Source: CABZJG01 sp902512685
Lineage (GTDB): Bacteria; Pseudomonadota; Alphaproteobacteria; Rhodobacterales; Rhodobacteraceae
Direction of reading: 5' to 3'
Length of the DNA: 64,000 nucleotides
Assembly (NCBI GenBank): GCA_051201605.1
Contig: CP179201.1
Span: 2,108,001 to 2,172,000, forward strand
Part shown: positions 19,035-28,190 of the stretch, in pieces
How the letters are laid out: the number at the start of each line of letters is the position of its first letter
Position numbering within the stretch: the stretch's first letter is position 1
Notes under the pieces: model-generated
Seen by the model: only the letters and a program-made list of their open reading frames with translations
Databases searched by the model: none
Told to the model about the DNA's origin: nothing
Position numbers and translations under genes: made by a program

Positions 19035-19661
19035 CTATTTGGATCTCAACCTCATGCGGTTGATTTCTTGGGAGGATAAATAGTCAACTATATCCTCCTC
19101 ATCTTTAACAGTTAGAAAAGGTGCCTTTTTTTCAGCTAAAACCTCAAATGCTTCCCGCATGGTTTGATCAACATTTACAGACGGTAAATCATTTCCAAAG
19201 GACTTAAGGGCATCAAAAACATCGTTACTTCTAGAAATTGTTTCCAGCAATCTCGCTTTGGCAGCATCAATAATCGACAAAATTCCCAAAAATTTGTCCT
19301 CGACAACAATTGGCAAATTTCGAAAATCGCCTTTGACCATAATTTTCAAAGCATCCACACAATATGTATCTGGCGATGCACTAAATACATTGCGTGTCAT
19401 TAAGTCACTTACCCTTAAATCGCCATTTAGTACATTATCTTTAGCGAGATATTTTATAATATCCCGTTCTGATATAATTCCCACTAAAAGATGTTTTGAA
19501 TCTACAACTGCTAAGCTGGCTTCTTGATCGTCAGCAAGCCACGCCATAATATCAATCACCTTATCAGTTTCCAAACAAGATAGTTTCAAGTTTTCTGCTT
19601 CTTTTGAATACCAGTGTTCAACGATAGACTTCCGCGACTCGAGATAATTTGAGATATTCAT
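19035..19661 (-). CDS. CBS-domain protein
   Basis: 208 residues without enzyme domains. One CBS pair is recognisable: CBS1 (about residues 28-80, with SLAVVDSKHLLVGIISERDII) and CBS2 (about 85-140, with LMTRNVFSASPDTYCVDALKIM and FRNLPIVVEDKFLGILSIIDAAKA). A third, incomplete CBS-like stretch follows (VNVDQTMREAFEVLAEKKA). Such stand-alone proteins sense adenosyl ligands or act as partners of other proteins; the target is unknown. It stands in an AT-rich stretch between tRNA-Val and an unidentified membrane protein gene, with no operon partner. Confidence 0.8.
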   Translation of the reverse strand: MNISNYLESRKSIVEHWYSKEAENLKLSCLETDKVIDIMAWLADDQEASLAVVDSKHLLVGIISERDIIKYLAKDNVLNGDLRVSDLMTRNVFSASPDTYCVDALKIMVKGDFRNLPIVVEDKFLGILSIIDAAKARLLETISRSNDVFDALKSFGNDLPSVNVDQTMREAFEVLAEKKAPFLTVKDEEDIVDYLSSQEINRMRLRSK

Positions 19662-19927
19662 ATCAAAACTCTTTCAATTTGCATCACAGGTTATACCTAA
19701 GGGTACAGCAGGACTAATTTAAAAAAACCCCAACACCTCCCCTTAAATTGATCTCGAAAGAGTTTGGATGTCAAGATTCAGAAAAATATCTTAACAATGT
19801 TTGATATCAATTGCTGGGAATTTATGTTGCTTTTTAGACATAAAATATAAATTGAAACTCCTACAATTGTTGTCTCATTAACCACCTCGAAGAGTAAGTT
19901 AAAAACCTTTTTGCAAGCGAACAATCC

Positions 19928-20392
19928 TTAAAATATGCATACCACTAAGAATGTCACAAAAGTACCGAGTACATCCCCCACAACAAATTTTGAAATTTCC
20001 ACAAAGATATTATAGTCTGGGATCGACAAAGAAAGTGCAAATGTATGCCCCACCGAATTAAGGCAAGAAGAGACGAATGCAATGACAATAGCCAACCGCC
20101 AAGTAAATTGGAATTCACCACCATAGTACAAGTTCACGTTAGCCAGTTTGAACATTGCAAACAGTTTGGAACTGAATTTAGTTCCGATGGACGCCTTTAC
20201 TTTGGTTATAATCAGACCCAGCAACGATGTCCCTGTGAAATTATTTGATTGCCCCAAACGGGCTGGCAAAAAGCTGAAACCTTGAAAAAAGCTAAATTGA
20301 CTGGCCAAAAGTCCATCACTAAGCCAACGCCTAAAAAGCTGTGACATTCTAGACGATACATTCTCATCAATTTTATAAAAACTGCTATGCAT
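19928..20392 (-). CDS. putative membrane protein, unknown, possibly a remnant
   Basis: 154 codons with a hydrophobic C-terminal half: TM-like segments at about residues 100-118 (WRLAIVIAFVSSCLNSVGHTF) and 133-154 (FVVGDVLGTFVTFLVVCIF). The last segment, a Gly-Asp-containing helix ending the protein, resembles C-terminal helices of small marine roseobacter membrane proteins, but I do not recognise the family. The ATG follows directly after an in-frame TAA and has no clear ribosome binding site. The N-terminal 80 residues look less protein-like, so this may be the intact tail of a decayed gene. Confidence 0.4.
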   Translation of the reverse strand: MHSSFYKIDENVSSRMSQLFRRWLSDGLLASQFSFFQGFSFLPARLGQSNNFTGTSLLGLIITKVKASIGTKFSSKLFAMFKLANVNLYYGGEFQFTWRLAIVIAFVSSCLNSVGHTFALSLSIPDYNIFVEISKFVVGDVLGTFVTFLVVCIF

Positions 20393-20895
20393 TTAGTACT
20401 CGCGCCGTTCATCACATAATCGAAGAGCATCAGCACCCTCGAGCGAGCATCCAAATAAATTTGACTACCCAGCGCCCGGATCGCAAAGCAAAGCGACCCT
20501 TATGTACCCCCACAGCCAAGACCGCATTACGCCCTATGGCTCGCATAGCTCCCGAAAAGTTTTTTTGACTAGGCTTACGATACCGAAAATTCTACCCTAA
20601 CTCAGGTCATCGCTCAGCCAGCCAACACTGTATGGTCCCTTCATCGCACCAAAAATAATTTAAAAAAAACACACCGCGAACTGCGCAATGCATTTAAAAA
20701 TCTTAACAAACCAAATTAGTACTTTTTCCTCTTTTAACACTAGGATAGATACCGCCCTATCCCTAAGGATGTAAATAGAGGAAGTCGTCAAAAACTAAAA
20801 TACCATACTTTAGTCACAATTAAATTTCTGCTACCAAAAAACCATGAATAGTAAGCCAATTCTTGGGTTATTGTTTCCCAAAGAATAGACAATAA
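20393..20895. other. gene-free stretch, possibly decayed coding DNA
   Basis: About 500 bases without a convincing gene. On the minus strand between roughly 20400 and 20560 short fragments look coding-like in changing frames (for instance VGVHKGRFALRSGRWVVKF then RSRVLMLFDYVMNGAST), ended by stops and frame changes. This would fit a frame-shifted upstream part of the membrane gene at 19928-20392. The remainder (20600-20895) is AT-rich and carries nothing I can name. Confidence 0.35.
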
Positions 20896-22206
20896 TCACC
20901 TGGAAATGATAAATTCGGCAAGCAAACCGCCCAATGCATCACTTTTGGACAGGATTAACCTGCCCCCATGGGAGCGGGCAACATCGGCAGCAATGGGCAA
21001 GCCCAAGCCCACACCTGACCCATGATTCTGATTACGAGATGGATCCAATCGTGAAAATGGTTTCAAAGCCTGATTAATTTGATGATCAGGTATACCAGGC
21101 CCATCATCTGCAATGCTAAAGATAAGCTCACCAGTCTCAAATCTTACAGAAATTTCAGCTTTTGAGCCATATCGCACAGCATTCATAACTAAATTTTCCA
21201 ATGCACGCTTTACCAATAACGGCCGCATACTAACAAAATTCTGAATATCAACTCCGACAAATCGAACATTTCGCCCTGCCCTCTTAGCATCATCTACAAT
21301 TGTTTTAACCAATGCGATTGGGTCTGTTGGGGTTGATTTTGCGGCAACTTCAGACTGGTTTCGAGCAAAAGATAAAAACTCGTCTAAAAGTTGGCGCATC
21401 TCGTCGACGTCACGTTCTAAGGGCTCTCTTTCTTCTTTTGAAAGTAAGGAAAGGCCTAACTTCAAACGGGTTAACGGTGTTCGCAAATCGTGACTGACAC
21501 CTGACAGGATCATGGTTCTTTGTTCAATATGCCGCTCTATTCTTGCACGCATATCTAAAAATGCTTGGCCAGCAGCGCGCACTTCAACCGCCCCAGATGG
21601 TTTATAAGCAACGGTGCGCCCTAAACCAAAAGCTTCGGCAGCACTGGCCAATCGAGTGATTGGGCGGAGTTGATTGCGCAGGTAAATATAGGCAATAATA
21701 GTAAAAATACCGCCAAAAAATATCATATTTACAATCAACTGATGCGGATTAGATGCAGAAACGCGGTCGCGAAAGAATGTGAGATCAAAGAACTGATCAC
21801 CCACCAATAGCCTAATCCGAACGGTACCATCATCAGGTAAACTCACCGCTTTAACATCTGCAAGCGACATGAGTTCTCGGCGGACTACAATACCTGTAAA
21901 GTCGTAAAATATCCGTTCAATTTTAAAAAAATCGTCACTGTTTGGCACTTTTCGTATTTGGATACCCAACGGCTTTGCAACAACTTGGGCTTTTTCAAGA
22001 GCATTATCTCGTGCGGACAGCCGTTCCTTGATCAATACAATTTCGCTACGAATAGTTCGCGTCATTTGTTCTGTTACACCTTCGAAGTGGCGCTGAACAA
22101 AAACAATCGATACAACCAGCCAAATCAATATTACTGGCAGCACCAGTATAAGGGCAGCGCGGCCATGAAGGCCTGAGGGCATATACTGTTTGATCCAGTT
22201 AAACAT
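20896..22206 (-). CDS. EnvZ-type sensor histidine kinase
   Basis: Inner-membrane two-component kinase of 436 residues. TM1 lies near residues 17-37 (LILVLPVILIWLVVSIVFV), a periplasmic sensor follows, TM2 is near 155-175, then HAMP, HisKA with the phospho-His in SGVSHDLRTPLTRLKLGL, and HATPase_c with the N box (ENLVMNAVRYG), G1 (IADDGPGIPD) and G2 (GVGLGLPIAADVA). The frame is open to 22290, but that would overlap the divergent MBL gene; the ATG at 22206 gives a normal N-terminus. The SHDLRTPLTRL box is the EnvZ/OmpR type. No response regulator gene is adjacent in this window, so its partner is encoded elsewhere. Confidence 0.92.
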   Translation of the reverse strand: MFNWIKQYMPSGLHGRAALILVLPVILIWLVVSIVFVQRHFEGVTEQMTRTIRSEIVLIKERLSARDNALEKAQVVAKPLGIQIRKVPNSDDFFKIERIFYDFTGIVVRRELMSLADVKAVSLPDDGTVRIRLLVGDQFFDLTFFRDRVSASNPHQLIVNMIFFGGIFTIIAYIYLRNQLRPITRLASAAEAFGLGRTVAYKPSGAVEVRAAGQAFLDMRARIERHIEQRTMILSGVSHDLRTPLTRLKLGLSLLSKEEREPLERDVDEMRQLLDEFLSFARNQSEVAAKSTPTDPIALVKTIVDDAKRAGRNVRFVGVDIQNFVSMRPLLVKRALENLVMNAVRYGSKAEISVRFETGELIFSIADDGPGIPDHQINQALKPFSRLDPSRNQNHGSGVGLGLPIAADVARSHGGRLILSKSDALGGLLAEFIISR

Positions 22207-22248
22207 CACATCTACAAATAGTCTAACATTCCCGAAAGGGGAACAAAA

Positions 22249-23172
22249 ATGACAAACATGAAACCACAATTTGCCCCTATTGCAGGTCAAGCGGAGGAAT
22301 TAGAGCCTTGCCTTAGGCGTATTCTGGCCCCTAACCCTTCTCCAATGACCTTTTGGGGGACAAATACATATTTGCTTGGTTCACACGAAATCGCTGTAAT
22401 TGACCCCGGTCCCGACAATACTGCGCATCTTAATTGCATTTTGAAGGCACTAATGCCAGGCCAGCACATCACTCATATCTTCGTCACGCATTCACATATC
22501 GATCATTCGCCGCTTGCATCCCGACTATCGGAAATCACGCAGGCAGACATTTATGCATTTGGAAAGTCTTACGAAGGGCAAAGCAAAACAATGAAATCTT
22601 TGGTGCAGCAGGGGTATTCGGGAGGGGGAGAGGGTGTTGACCCCAATTTCACCCCGCATAAGAAAATTAGGGAAGGTAGCTTGATTTCTGGCGACGATTG
22701 GCAGTTGGGCGTGATAGAAACACCGGGGCATTTTTCAAATCATCTAAGCTTTTCGTGGAAGGATGCACTCTTCACAGGAGATCATATAATGGACTGGGCC
22801 AGTTCAATGGTTTCCCCTCCTGACGGGGATTTGGGGGATTTCATGAGGTCTTGCCAAAAGCTGCTTAAACAAAATTGGAGAGTTTTTTATCCCGGCCATG
22901 GAAACCCTGTGCTTAAACCCAAAGGTCGAACTGAATGGCTTATCAATCACCGAATGAATCGCGAAATGCAGATATTGGATGCTTTACGCTCGGGATCAGA
23001 AAATCCATACAATCTAGCCAAGAAAATATATACGGAAACGCCAAAAGAACTTTTGGGAGCTGCAGCACGAAATGTTTTTGCTCATTTAATTGATTTACGC
23101 GAACGCGGAATTGTAGAATGTAATATGCCTCTTGGATTTGAGACTTTTTTCAAAGTAAAAACGCAAAAATGA
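22249..23172 (+). CDS. MBL-fold metallo-hydrolase (LACTB2-like)
   Basis: 307 residues of the metallo-beta-lactamase fold. The zinc motif is FVTHSHIDHS (HxHxDH), with the later ligands in ETPGHFSNHLSF (His), FTGDHIM (Asp) and YPGHGNPV (His). The C-terminal third (about residues 230-300) is the winged-helix extension (DUF/BLACT_WH) found in LACTB2-type proteins. In bacteria these are annotated as hydrolases of uncertain substrate, with some acting as RNases or thioesterases. AAAGGGGAAC precedes the ATG. It is divergent from the sensor kinase with 42 bp between starts. Confidence 0.88.
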   Translation: MTNMKPQFAPIAGQAEELEPCLRRILAPNPSPMTFWGTNTYLLGSHEIAVIDPGPDNTAHLNCILKALMPGQHITHIFVTHSHIDHSPLASRLSEITQADIYAFGKSYEGQSKTMKSLVQQGYSGGGEGVDPNFTPHKKIREGSLISGDDWQLGVIETPGHFSNHLSFSWKDALFTGDHIMDWASSMVSPPDGDLGDFMRSCQKLLKQNWRVFYPGHGNPVLKPKGRTEWLINHRMNREMQILDALRSGSENPYNLAKKIYTETPKELLGAAARNVFAHLIDLRERGIVECNMPLGFETFFKVKTQK

Positions 23173-23327
23173 GATGATCACAAACTCTAAAAGCGCGTCT
23201 TTAGTCCGGTTTAAACATACCCACAACGACTTGTTTGAGCCGGTTTTAAGAGCGTTCAAAAAAATGTATAAGACTACAAAAAACCCACTGGACGCGATCA
23301 AAAGCTATTGATATACGCGCTGCATGG

Positions 23328-23402
23328 TCCGGCGTAGCTCAGCGGTAGAGCAGTTGACTGTTAATCAATTGGTCGTAGGTTCGATCCCTACCGCCGGAGC
23401 CA
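23328..23402 (+). tRNA. tRNA-Asn (GTT)
   Basis: A 75-base cloverleaf: acceptor arms TCCGGCG/CGCCGGA, D-loop TAGCTCAGCGGTAGAGC, anticodon arm TTGAC-TGTTAAT-CAA with anticodon GTT, T-loop GTTCGAT, discriminator G and encoded CCA. Confidence 0.96.
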
Positions 23403-23844
23403 TAAAATCTAACAGTTGTTCTTTATACATAATTGATTGAACATATGGTTATAGGTTAAACTCAATTAAAATCTATAAATTCAAGCTGCTGCCTTTTGTC
23501 AGAACCAACTTCAATACCGGCACTTTCAAAAACGGCTCAACTCCCATAAAAAAACATTGGTTGTTTATCCCTGAATAGAACCAATTCTTCATTTCCTGCG
23601 CAAACTCGCCAGCATTACGTGATTACTTGATTGTTTTGGAAGCTGTTTTTTTGAAAATACGTCTCGTCAAGCAATATTGGCAGCCAATTAAAAACGAGCT
23701 ACGCTGGTACAAAGCTTATTGAATATAGGGGTCACACCAGATGAGAGGAAAAAAAACACTGTATCCCACCACGATCAGCCTAAGCCCATTCGGTGTTCAA
23801 AAAAAATGCGTTTAACCCACATCAATAATGCAGTCTCCGAAATC
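23403..23844. other. gene-free stretch between tRNA-Asn and the acyl-CoA synthetase
   Basis: About 440 AT-rich bases. The acyl-CoA synthetase frame is open from 23719 (TTG), so part of this stretch could be translated, but the upstream residues (DERKKNTVSHHDQPKP) do not look like the family. No RNA gene, repeat or clear promoter was recognised. Confidence 0.4.
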
Positions 23845-25539
23845 ATGTCGTCTAATAAGACTTTTGCTGTAGAAACTGAAACGATCAGAGGGATCAATTA
23901 TCCCGTATTTAAAAACGCGCCTCAAAATCTTTGCGAAATGCTCAAGCGTAGTTTTTCGAGCCATGACGACGGAAAAGCCGAATATCTTGTTTATCAAAAC
24001 GAACGCTGGAGTTATGATGCTTTTTGTGCGGATATCAAAAAAGTTGCTTGGCACCTGCAAAAGGAATTTTCCGTCAAAAAAGGAACGCCCGTTGCCATAG
24101 CAATGCGAAATTATCCAGAGTTTATTATTCTGGTGATGGCCATAAGCGCATTGGGCGCAAACGTTGTTTTCTTAAATGCGTGGTGGACGACAAAAGAGCT
24201 AAAGTATGCCCTGGAAGAAAGCTCTGCAAAATTGGTCTTTGCCGATGGACCGCGAACAAATAGCATTGAGCCACTGGTCAAAGACTTAAACTTGCAAATC
24301 ATCGCTGTAAGAGATGCAGAGGCATTTTGGCCAACCCGTTTTTCGGATTTTTTAAAAAGTACCACTGTAGCAAAGTGGCCAGAGGCCAATATTGAGCCCG
24401 AGGATGATTTTTCAATCATGTATTCATCCGGGACGACAGGCCATCCAAAGGGGATTATCTTAACTCACCGTGGGGCTATCAACGCGGTTTATACTTGGTT
24501 GATGCAGCCCGCGATTGCCCAGATAATTGATCCGCCAGAAAATTTACAAAACTCCAGCTCTGTAAAGCCATCAGTTCTTGTAGTAACGCCATTATTCCAT
24601 GTCACCGCGACCCACCCGATGTTTTTATTGAGCCTTGCCGCAGGGGCAAAGATTTGCTTGATGCACAAATGGGATGCAGAAGTCGCCGTGCGCATAATTC
24701 GCGATGAAAAAGTAACCCGTTTTTTAGGCGTACCAACACAGTCAGCTGAGCTAATGGCCGCAGCCCATTCGATGGCAGAGCCACTTGACACACTTGATTT
24801 TCTTGGCTCTGGCGGTGCAAAAAGACCAGCGACCCAGGTCGCTGAGCTGCATAAAGCATTTCCGTCCACACAGCTTGCTACTGGGTGGGGAATGACGGAA
24901 ACAAATGCCGTCGGTATTGGCCTAATTGGAGATGAATATCTTGATCACCCGGGGGCGGCGGGACGCTTACAGCCTCCCCTACAAGAAATAAAGTTTCTCT
25001 CAGAGAACGGTCAAGAGGTTTCGCCCGGAGAGGTCGGTGAAATTACCGTAAAAAGCGTTTGCAATATGCGAGGCTACCTTAATCAACCAGACGCGACAAA
25101 GGATGTCCTAACCGATGGCTGGTTGAAAACAGGAGATCTTGCCATGATAGATGCGGATGGTATCATCACAATCGTTGACAGAAAGAAAAATATCGTCATC
25201 CGCGGCGGCGAAAATATCGCCTGTTTGGATGTAGAGGGGGCTTTGCATCGACATCCATCCGTTTTGGAGGCCTGCGTATTTTCCCTTCCAGACGATCGTT
25301 TAGGAGAAATTGTTGGTGCCGGCGTTCAGATCCAAAAAGAAAACACTGTAACGACCAAGGAGTTGCAGGATTTTCTGTTGCAGCATATTGCGCATTTTAA
25401 AATCCCCCAACACATCTGGCTGCAGATAGAGCCACTGCCGCGCGGCGCCACAGACAAAATTGATCGCCGGGGCTTGCAGCAACGTTGCCTGAGCGACCTA
25501 CAGGCACAATCCGAAACAAACGATGGACGTGAGTATTAA
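23845..25539 (+). CDS. acyl-CoA synthetase (AMP-forming)
   Basis: ANL-superfamily ligase that activates a carboxylic acid to its CoA thioester with ATP. The P-loop MYSSGTTGHPKG, GWGMTETNAVG (A5), TGDLAMIDADG (A7), DRKKNIVIRGGENI (A8 hinge) and the catalytic Lys region PRGATDKIDRR are all present. With the ATG at 23845 it has 564 residues; TTG at 23719 or ATG at 23806 are alternatives, and none has a clear ribosome site. It heads a run of SDR, thioesterase, hydratase, thiolase and dehydrogenase genes, so the substrate is probably a fatty or ring-derived acid of that pathway. Confidence 0.9.
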   Translation: MSSNKTFAVETETIRGINYPVFKNAPQNLCEMLKRSFSSHDDGKAEYLVYQNERWSYDAFCADIKKVAWHLQKEFSVKKGTPVAIAMRNYPEFIILVMAISALGANVVFLNAWWTTKELKYALEESSAKLVFADGPRTNSIEPLVKDLNLQIIAVRDAEAFWPTRFSDFLKSTTVAKWPEANIEPEDDFSIMYSSGTTGHPKGIILTHRGAINAVYTWLMQPAIAQIIDPPENLQNSSSVKPSVLVVTPLFHVTATHPMFLLSLAAGAKICLMHKWDAEVAVRIIRDEKVTRFLGVPTQSAELMAAAHSMAEPLDTLDFLGSGGAKRPATQVAELHKAFPSTQLATGWGMTETNAVGIGLIGDEYLDHPGAAGRLQPPLQEIKFLSENGQEVSPGEVGEITVKSVCNMRGYLNQPDATKDVLTDGWLKTGDLAMIDADGIITIVDRKKNIVIRGGENIACLDVEGALHRHPSVLEACVFSLPDDRLGEIVGAGVQIQKENTVTTKELQDFLLQHIAHFKIPQHIWLQIEPLPRGATDKIDRRGLQQRCLSDLQAQSETNDGREY

Positions 25540-25634
25540 CTTCAGAAAAAGGTAGGCTTGCAAATTGTTTTTGAGAACCTTGCCAGAATTAAAAAAAGAT
25601 GCCCCAAATGTGTTAACCATTATGGATAGAGAAA

Positions 25635-26408
25635 ATGAGCAAACTATATGATCTTAATAGGAAAATCGCCCTTCTAACTGGCGCATCCAAAGGTATGGGG
25701 TTGGCCATGGCAACTGGCTTGGCAGAGCATGGGGCAACCGTGATTATTTCAGCCCGCAAACAAGATCAGCTTGAGGCGGCAGGCCAGCAGATCAACAAAA
25801 CTTGCGGGGCCGAAAAGGCACTCGCCTTTGCCGCTAATGCAGGATCTAAATCTGAACTAGAAGCTTTGGTTGAAAGCGCCCGTTCAAGCGCTGGTCCAAT
25901 TGACATTGTCGTGGGAAATGCGGGCGTTAACCCCTATTTTGGCCCTACATCAGAAATTTCGGATGCGGCCTATGAAAAAACCATGACTACAAATGTGCAA
26001 TCTAACCTTTGGCTTACGCAGCTTGTGGCAGAGGATATGATCCAAAAAGGCAACGGATCTTTGATGTTTACCTCCTCTATCGGCGCCTTCAAACCCTCAG
26101 AAATGCTCGGCACTTATGGGATGTCAAAGCTTGCGCTCATTGGGCTTGTACGCAATCTTGCTGCGGAATACGGCCCAAAGGGACTTCGGTTTAATGCTAT
26201 TTGCCCGGGCTTGATCAAAACAGATTTCGCACGTGAGCTTTGGGAAAACCCACAAGCCAAAACACGGATTGAGCGCGAAATACCGCTCCGGCGCTTGGGC
26301 GAGGCTGAAGATTTAAAAGGGCTTGCTGTGTTCTTGGCCTCAGATGCTAGTCCTTATATGACAGGTCAGGCGCTCACCGTTTGTGGCGGCTCGAATATGT
26401 GGGCATAA
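25635..26408 (+). CDS. SDR family oxidoreductase
   Basis: NAD(P)-dependent short-chain dehydrogenase, 257 residues. The cofactor motif TGASKGMGLAMA, NAG (VVGNAGVNPYFG), active-site Ser in FTSSIGAF and YGMSK (Tyr-x-x-x-Lys) are intact, and the tail (LASDASPYMTGQALTVCGG) is that of classical SDRs. It lies 95 bp after the acyl-CoA synthetase and 13 bp before a second SDR, so the three are likely one operon. A 3-hydroxyacyl-CoA or ring-alcohol substrate is plausible from context but not shown. Confidence 0.9.
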   Translation: MSKLYDLNRKIALLTGASKGMGLAMATGLAEHGATVIISARKQDQLEAAGQQINKTCGAEKALAFAANAGSKSELEALVESARSSAGPIDIVVGNAGVNPYFGPTSEISDAAYEKTMTTNVQSNLWLTQLVAEDMIQKGNGSLMFTSSIGAFKPSEMLGTYGMSKLALIGLVRNLAAEYGPKGLRFNAICPGLIKTDFARELWENPQAKTRIEREIPLRRLGEAEDLKGLAVFLASDASPYMTGQALTVCGGSNMWA

Positions 26409-26421
26409 GGGATATCAAGAT

Positions 26422-27189
26422 ATGGAATTAAAAGATAAAATTATCGTTGTCACTGGTGCTGCAAATGGCATAGGCCGTGCGATGGCCATTCGGTTTGCCC
26501 ATGAAAATGCCCGCTCTGTGATCTGCGCCGACCTTGACGAACGCGGCGCCCAAGAGACCGCTGAGCAAATAGGCGGGATTGCTAAAAAAATTGATGTCAG
26601 TGACCCCAAAGCATTTGCCGCACTGATTGAAGAAATAGAAAGTGACATCGGTCCCATTGGTCTTTTTTGCTCAAACGCCGGTATTTCATTCGCTGGCGGC
26701 GTTGAGGTCACCGATGATGAATGGCAGCAAATCTGGGATATTAATGTGATGTCCCATGTATGGGCAGCCCGTTATCTGGTGCCCCGAATGACGGCCCGTG
26801 GGGGCGGCTATTTATTAAACACATCTTCTGCTGCAGGGTTGCTAAATCAAATTGGTTCTGCACCTTACGGGGTGACCAAACATGCCGCCGTTGGGTTGGC
26901 CGAATGGATTGCTATGAGTTATGGGGATCAGGGGATTAAAGTGTCTCTTTTATGTCCGCAGGCTGTGCGCACGGAAATGATCCGCGGGATTGAGGATCAC
27001 GTGGCAAGTATCGACGGCGTGATTGAACCCCAAGACGTCGCCGAAGCTTGTGTGCAGGGCATTCGAGAAGAGAAATTCTTGATCCTACCGCATCCGAAAG
27101 TTAGCACCTATATTAAAAATAAAGCCGAAAATTATGATCGCTGGGTTGGCGGAATGCGCAAGCTTAACCGGCAATTTGGAGGGCTTTAA
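26422..27189 (+). CDS. SDR family oxidoreductase
   Basis: Second SDR of the operon, 255 residues from the ATG at 26422; the frame is open back to 26383, overlapping the previous SDR, but the usual N-terminus starts at MELKDKIIVVTGAANGIG. Motifs are TGAANGIGRAMA, CSNAGIS, NTSSAAGLLNQ and YGVTK. The C-terminal part (about residues 190-250, with QDVAEACVQGIREEKFLILPHP) is of the type seen in SDRs with a short terminal helix rather than the GG-turn of FabG. The 13-bp spacing indicates co-transcription with the preceding gene. Confidence 0.88.
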   Translation: MELKDKIIVVTGAANGIGRAMAIRFAHENARSVICADLDERGAQETAEQIGGIAKKIDVSDPKAFAALIEEIESDIGPIGLFCSNAGISFAGGVEVTDDEWQQIWDINVMSHVWAARYLVPRMTARGGGYLLNTSSAAGLLNQIGSAPYGVTKHAAVGLAEWIAMSYGDQGIKVSLLCPQAVRTEMIRGIEDHVASIDGVIEPQDVAEACVQGIREEKFLILPHPKVSTYIKNKAENYDRWVGGMRKLNRQFGGL

Positions 27190-27257
27190 GCAAGAGAATG
27201 ACTTGAAATAACAATTAAATTCAATAATTTACACCGATTAATTAAATTGTGGGCTGA

Positions 27258-28127
27258 TTAAGTTTTCTGGCGTAGCTTTCGCATCAAACCCTCTTGGGCA
27301 ACACTGGCAACCAATCTGCCGTCAGGCGCAAAAATTGATCCGCGATTAAACCCTCTCGCACCGCCACTAAAGGGGCTATCCATAGAATAAAGATGCCAGT
27401 CTTCAAACTGAACCGGGGCATGAAACCACATAGCATGATCCAAGCTGGCGGTCATAATGCCCCCTTTCCACCAGGTCAGCCCATGCGGTCTAAGTGATGA
27501 ACCTAAAAGATTGAGATCAGAGGCATAGGCCAAGAGACATTGTTGAATGGCCGCCGATGTTCCAGTTGCATCGGGCATGCGAAACCACATGTAATTGGTA
27601 TCGCCCGTGGGTTCAGGGTTGAAAAAATCCCGCGGCGCAACCTCGCGTACTTCAATAGGCCGCGGGCGGGTGAATTCATCGCGGTGCTTTTCGCTAAAAT
27701 GTTTTGCCGCTTCAGCGCGCAATTCCGCCCGCTCGGCGAGCCCTTCAGGGCCGGCGATCTTTGGCATTTCATGTTGGTGCTGCCAGCCCTCTTCAGCGAT
27801 ATGAAATGACGCAGACATGGTTAAAATCTGCTTGCCGTTTTGCATCGCAACCACGCGCCGGGTGGTAAAGCTGCCGCCATCGCGTGTGCGATCAATCTGA
27901 TAGACCACAGGGACAGCCGGATCACCCGGCCGTATAAAATAGGCATGAAGCGAATGACACAAGCGATCGTCCACACTGCGGTAAGCTGCGGCAAGCGCCT
28001 GCGCAATCACATGGCCGCCAAAAATGCGGGTACTGGTTTCGCCGCCGGTTCCAATACCGCGAAACAGATCGAGCTCAAGCAGTTCAAGATCTAGTAGATC
28101 AAGCAGCTCTTGACTGGCGTGGTTCAT
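27258..28127 (-). CDS. tesB: acyl-CoA thioesterase II
   Basis: Double hot-dog thioesterase releasing free acids from acyl-CoAs, often a relief valve in beta-oxidation. 289 residues from the ATG at 28127, chosen over an upstream start at 28142 because GAAGGGATTGATT precedes it. Visible are FGGHVIAQALAAA (first hot-dog), SLHAYFIRPGDP, SFTTRRVVAMQNG, YASDLNLLGSS with the catalytic Asp, SLDHAMWFH and GGARGFNRGSIF. It lies convergent with the SDR pair (68 bp) and is followed upstream by an enoyl-CoA hydratase on the same strand. Confidence 0.93.
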   Translation of the reverse strand: MNHASQELLDLLDLELLELDLFRGIGTGGETSTRIFGGHVIAQALAAAYRSVDDRLCHSLHAYFIRPGDPAVPVVYQIDRTRDGGSFTTRRVVAMQNGKQILTMSASFHIAEEGWQHQHEMPKIAGPEGLAERAELRAEAAKHFSEKHRDEFTRPRPIEVREVAPRDFFNPEPTGDTNYMWFRMPDATGTSAAIQQCLLAYASDLNLLGSSLRPHGLTWWKGGIMTASLDHAMWFHAPVQFEDWHLYSMDSPFSGGARGFNRGSIFAPDGRLVASVAQEGLMRKLRQKT

Positions 28128-28190
28128 AATCAATCCCTTCAAGCATATGAATTTATGTATTATTATTCAATCTTTAAATTCAAACATAAC

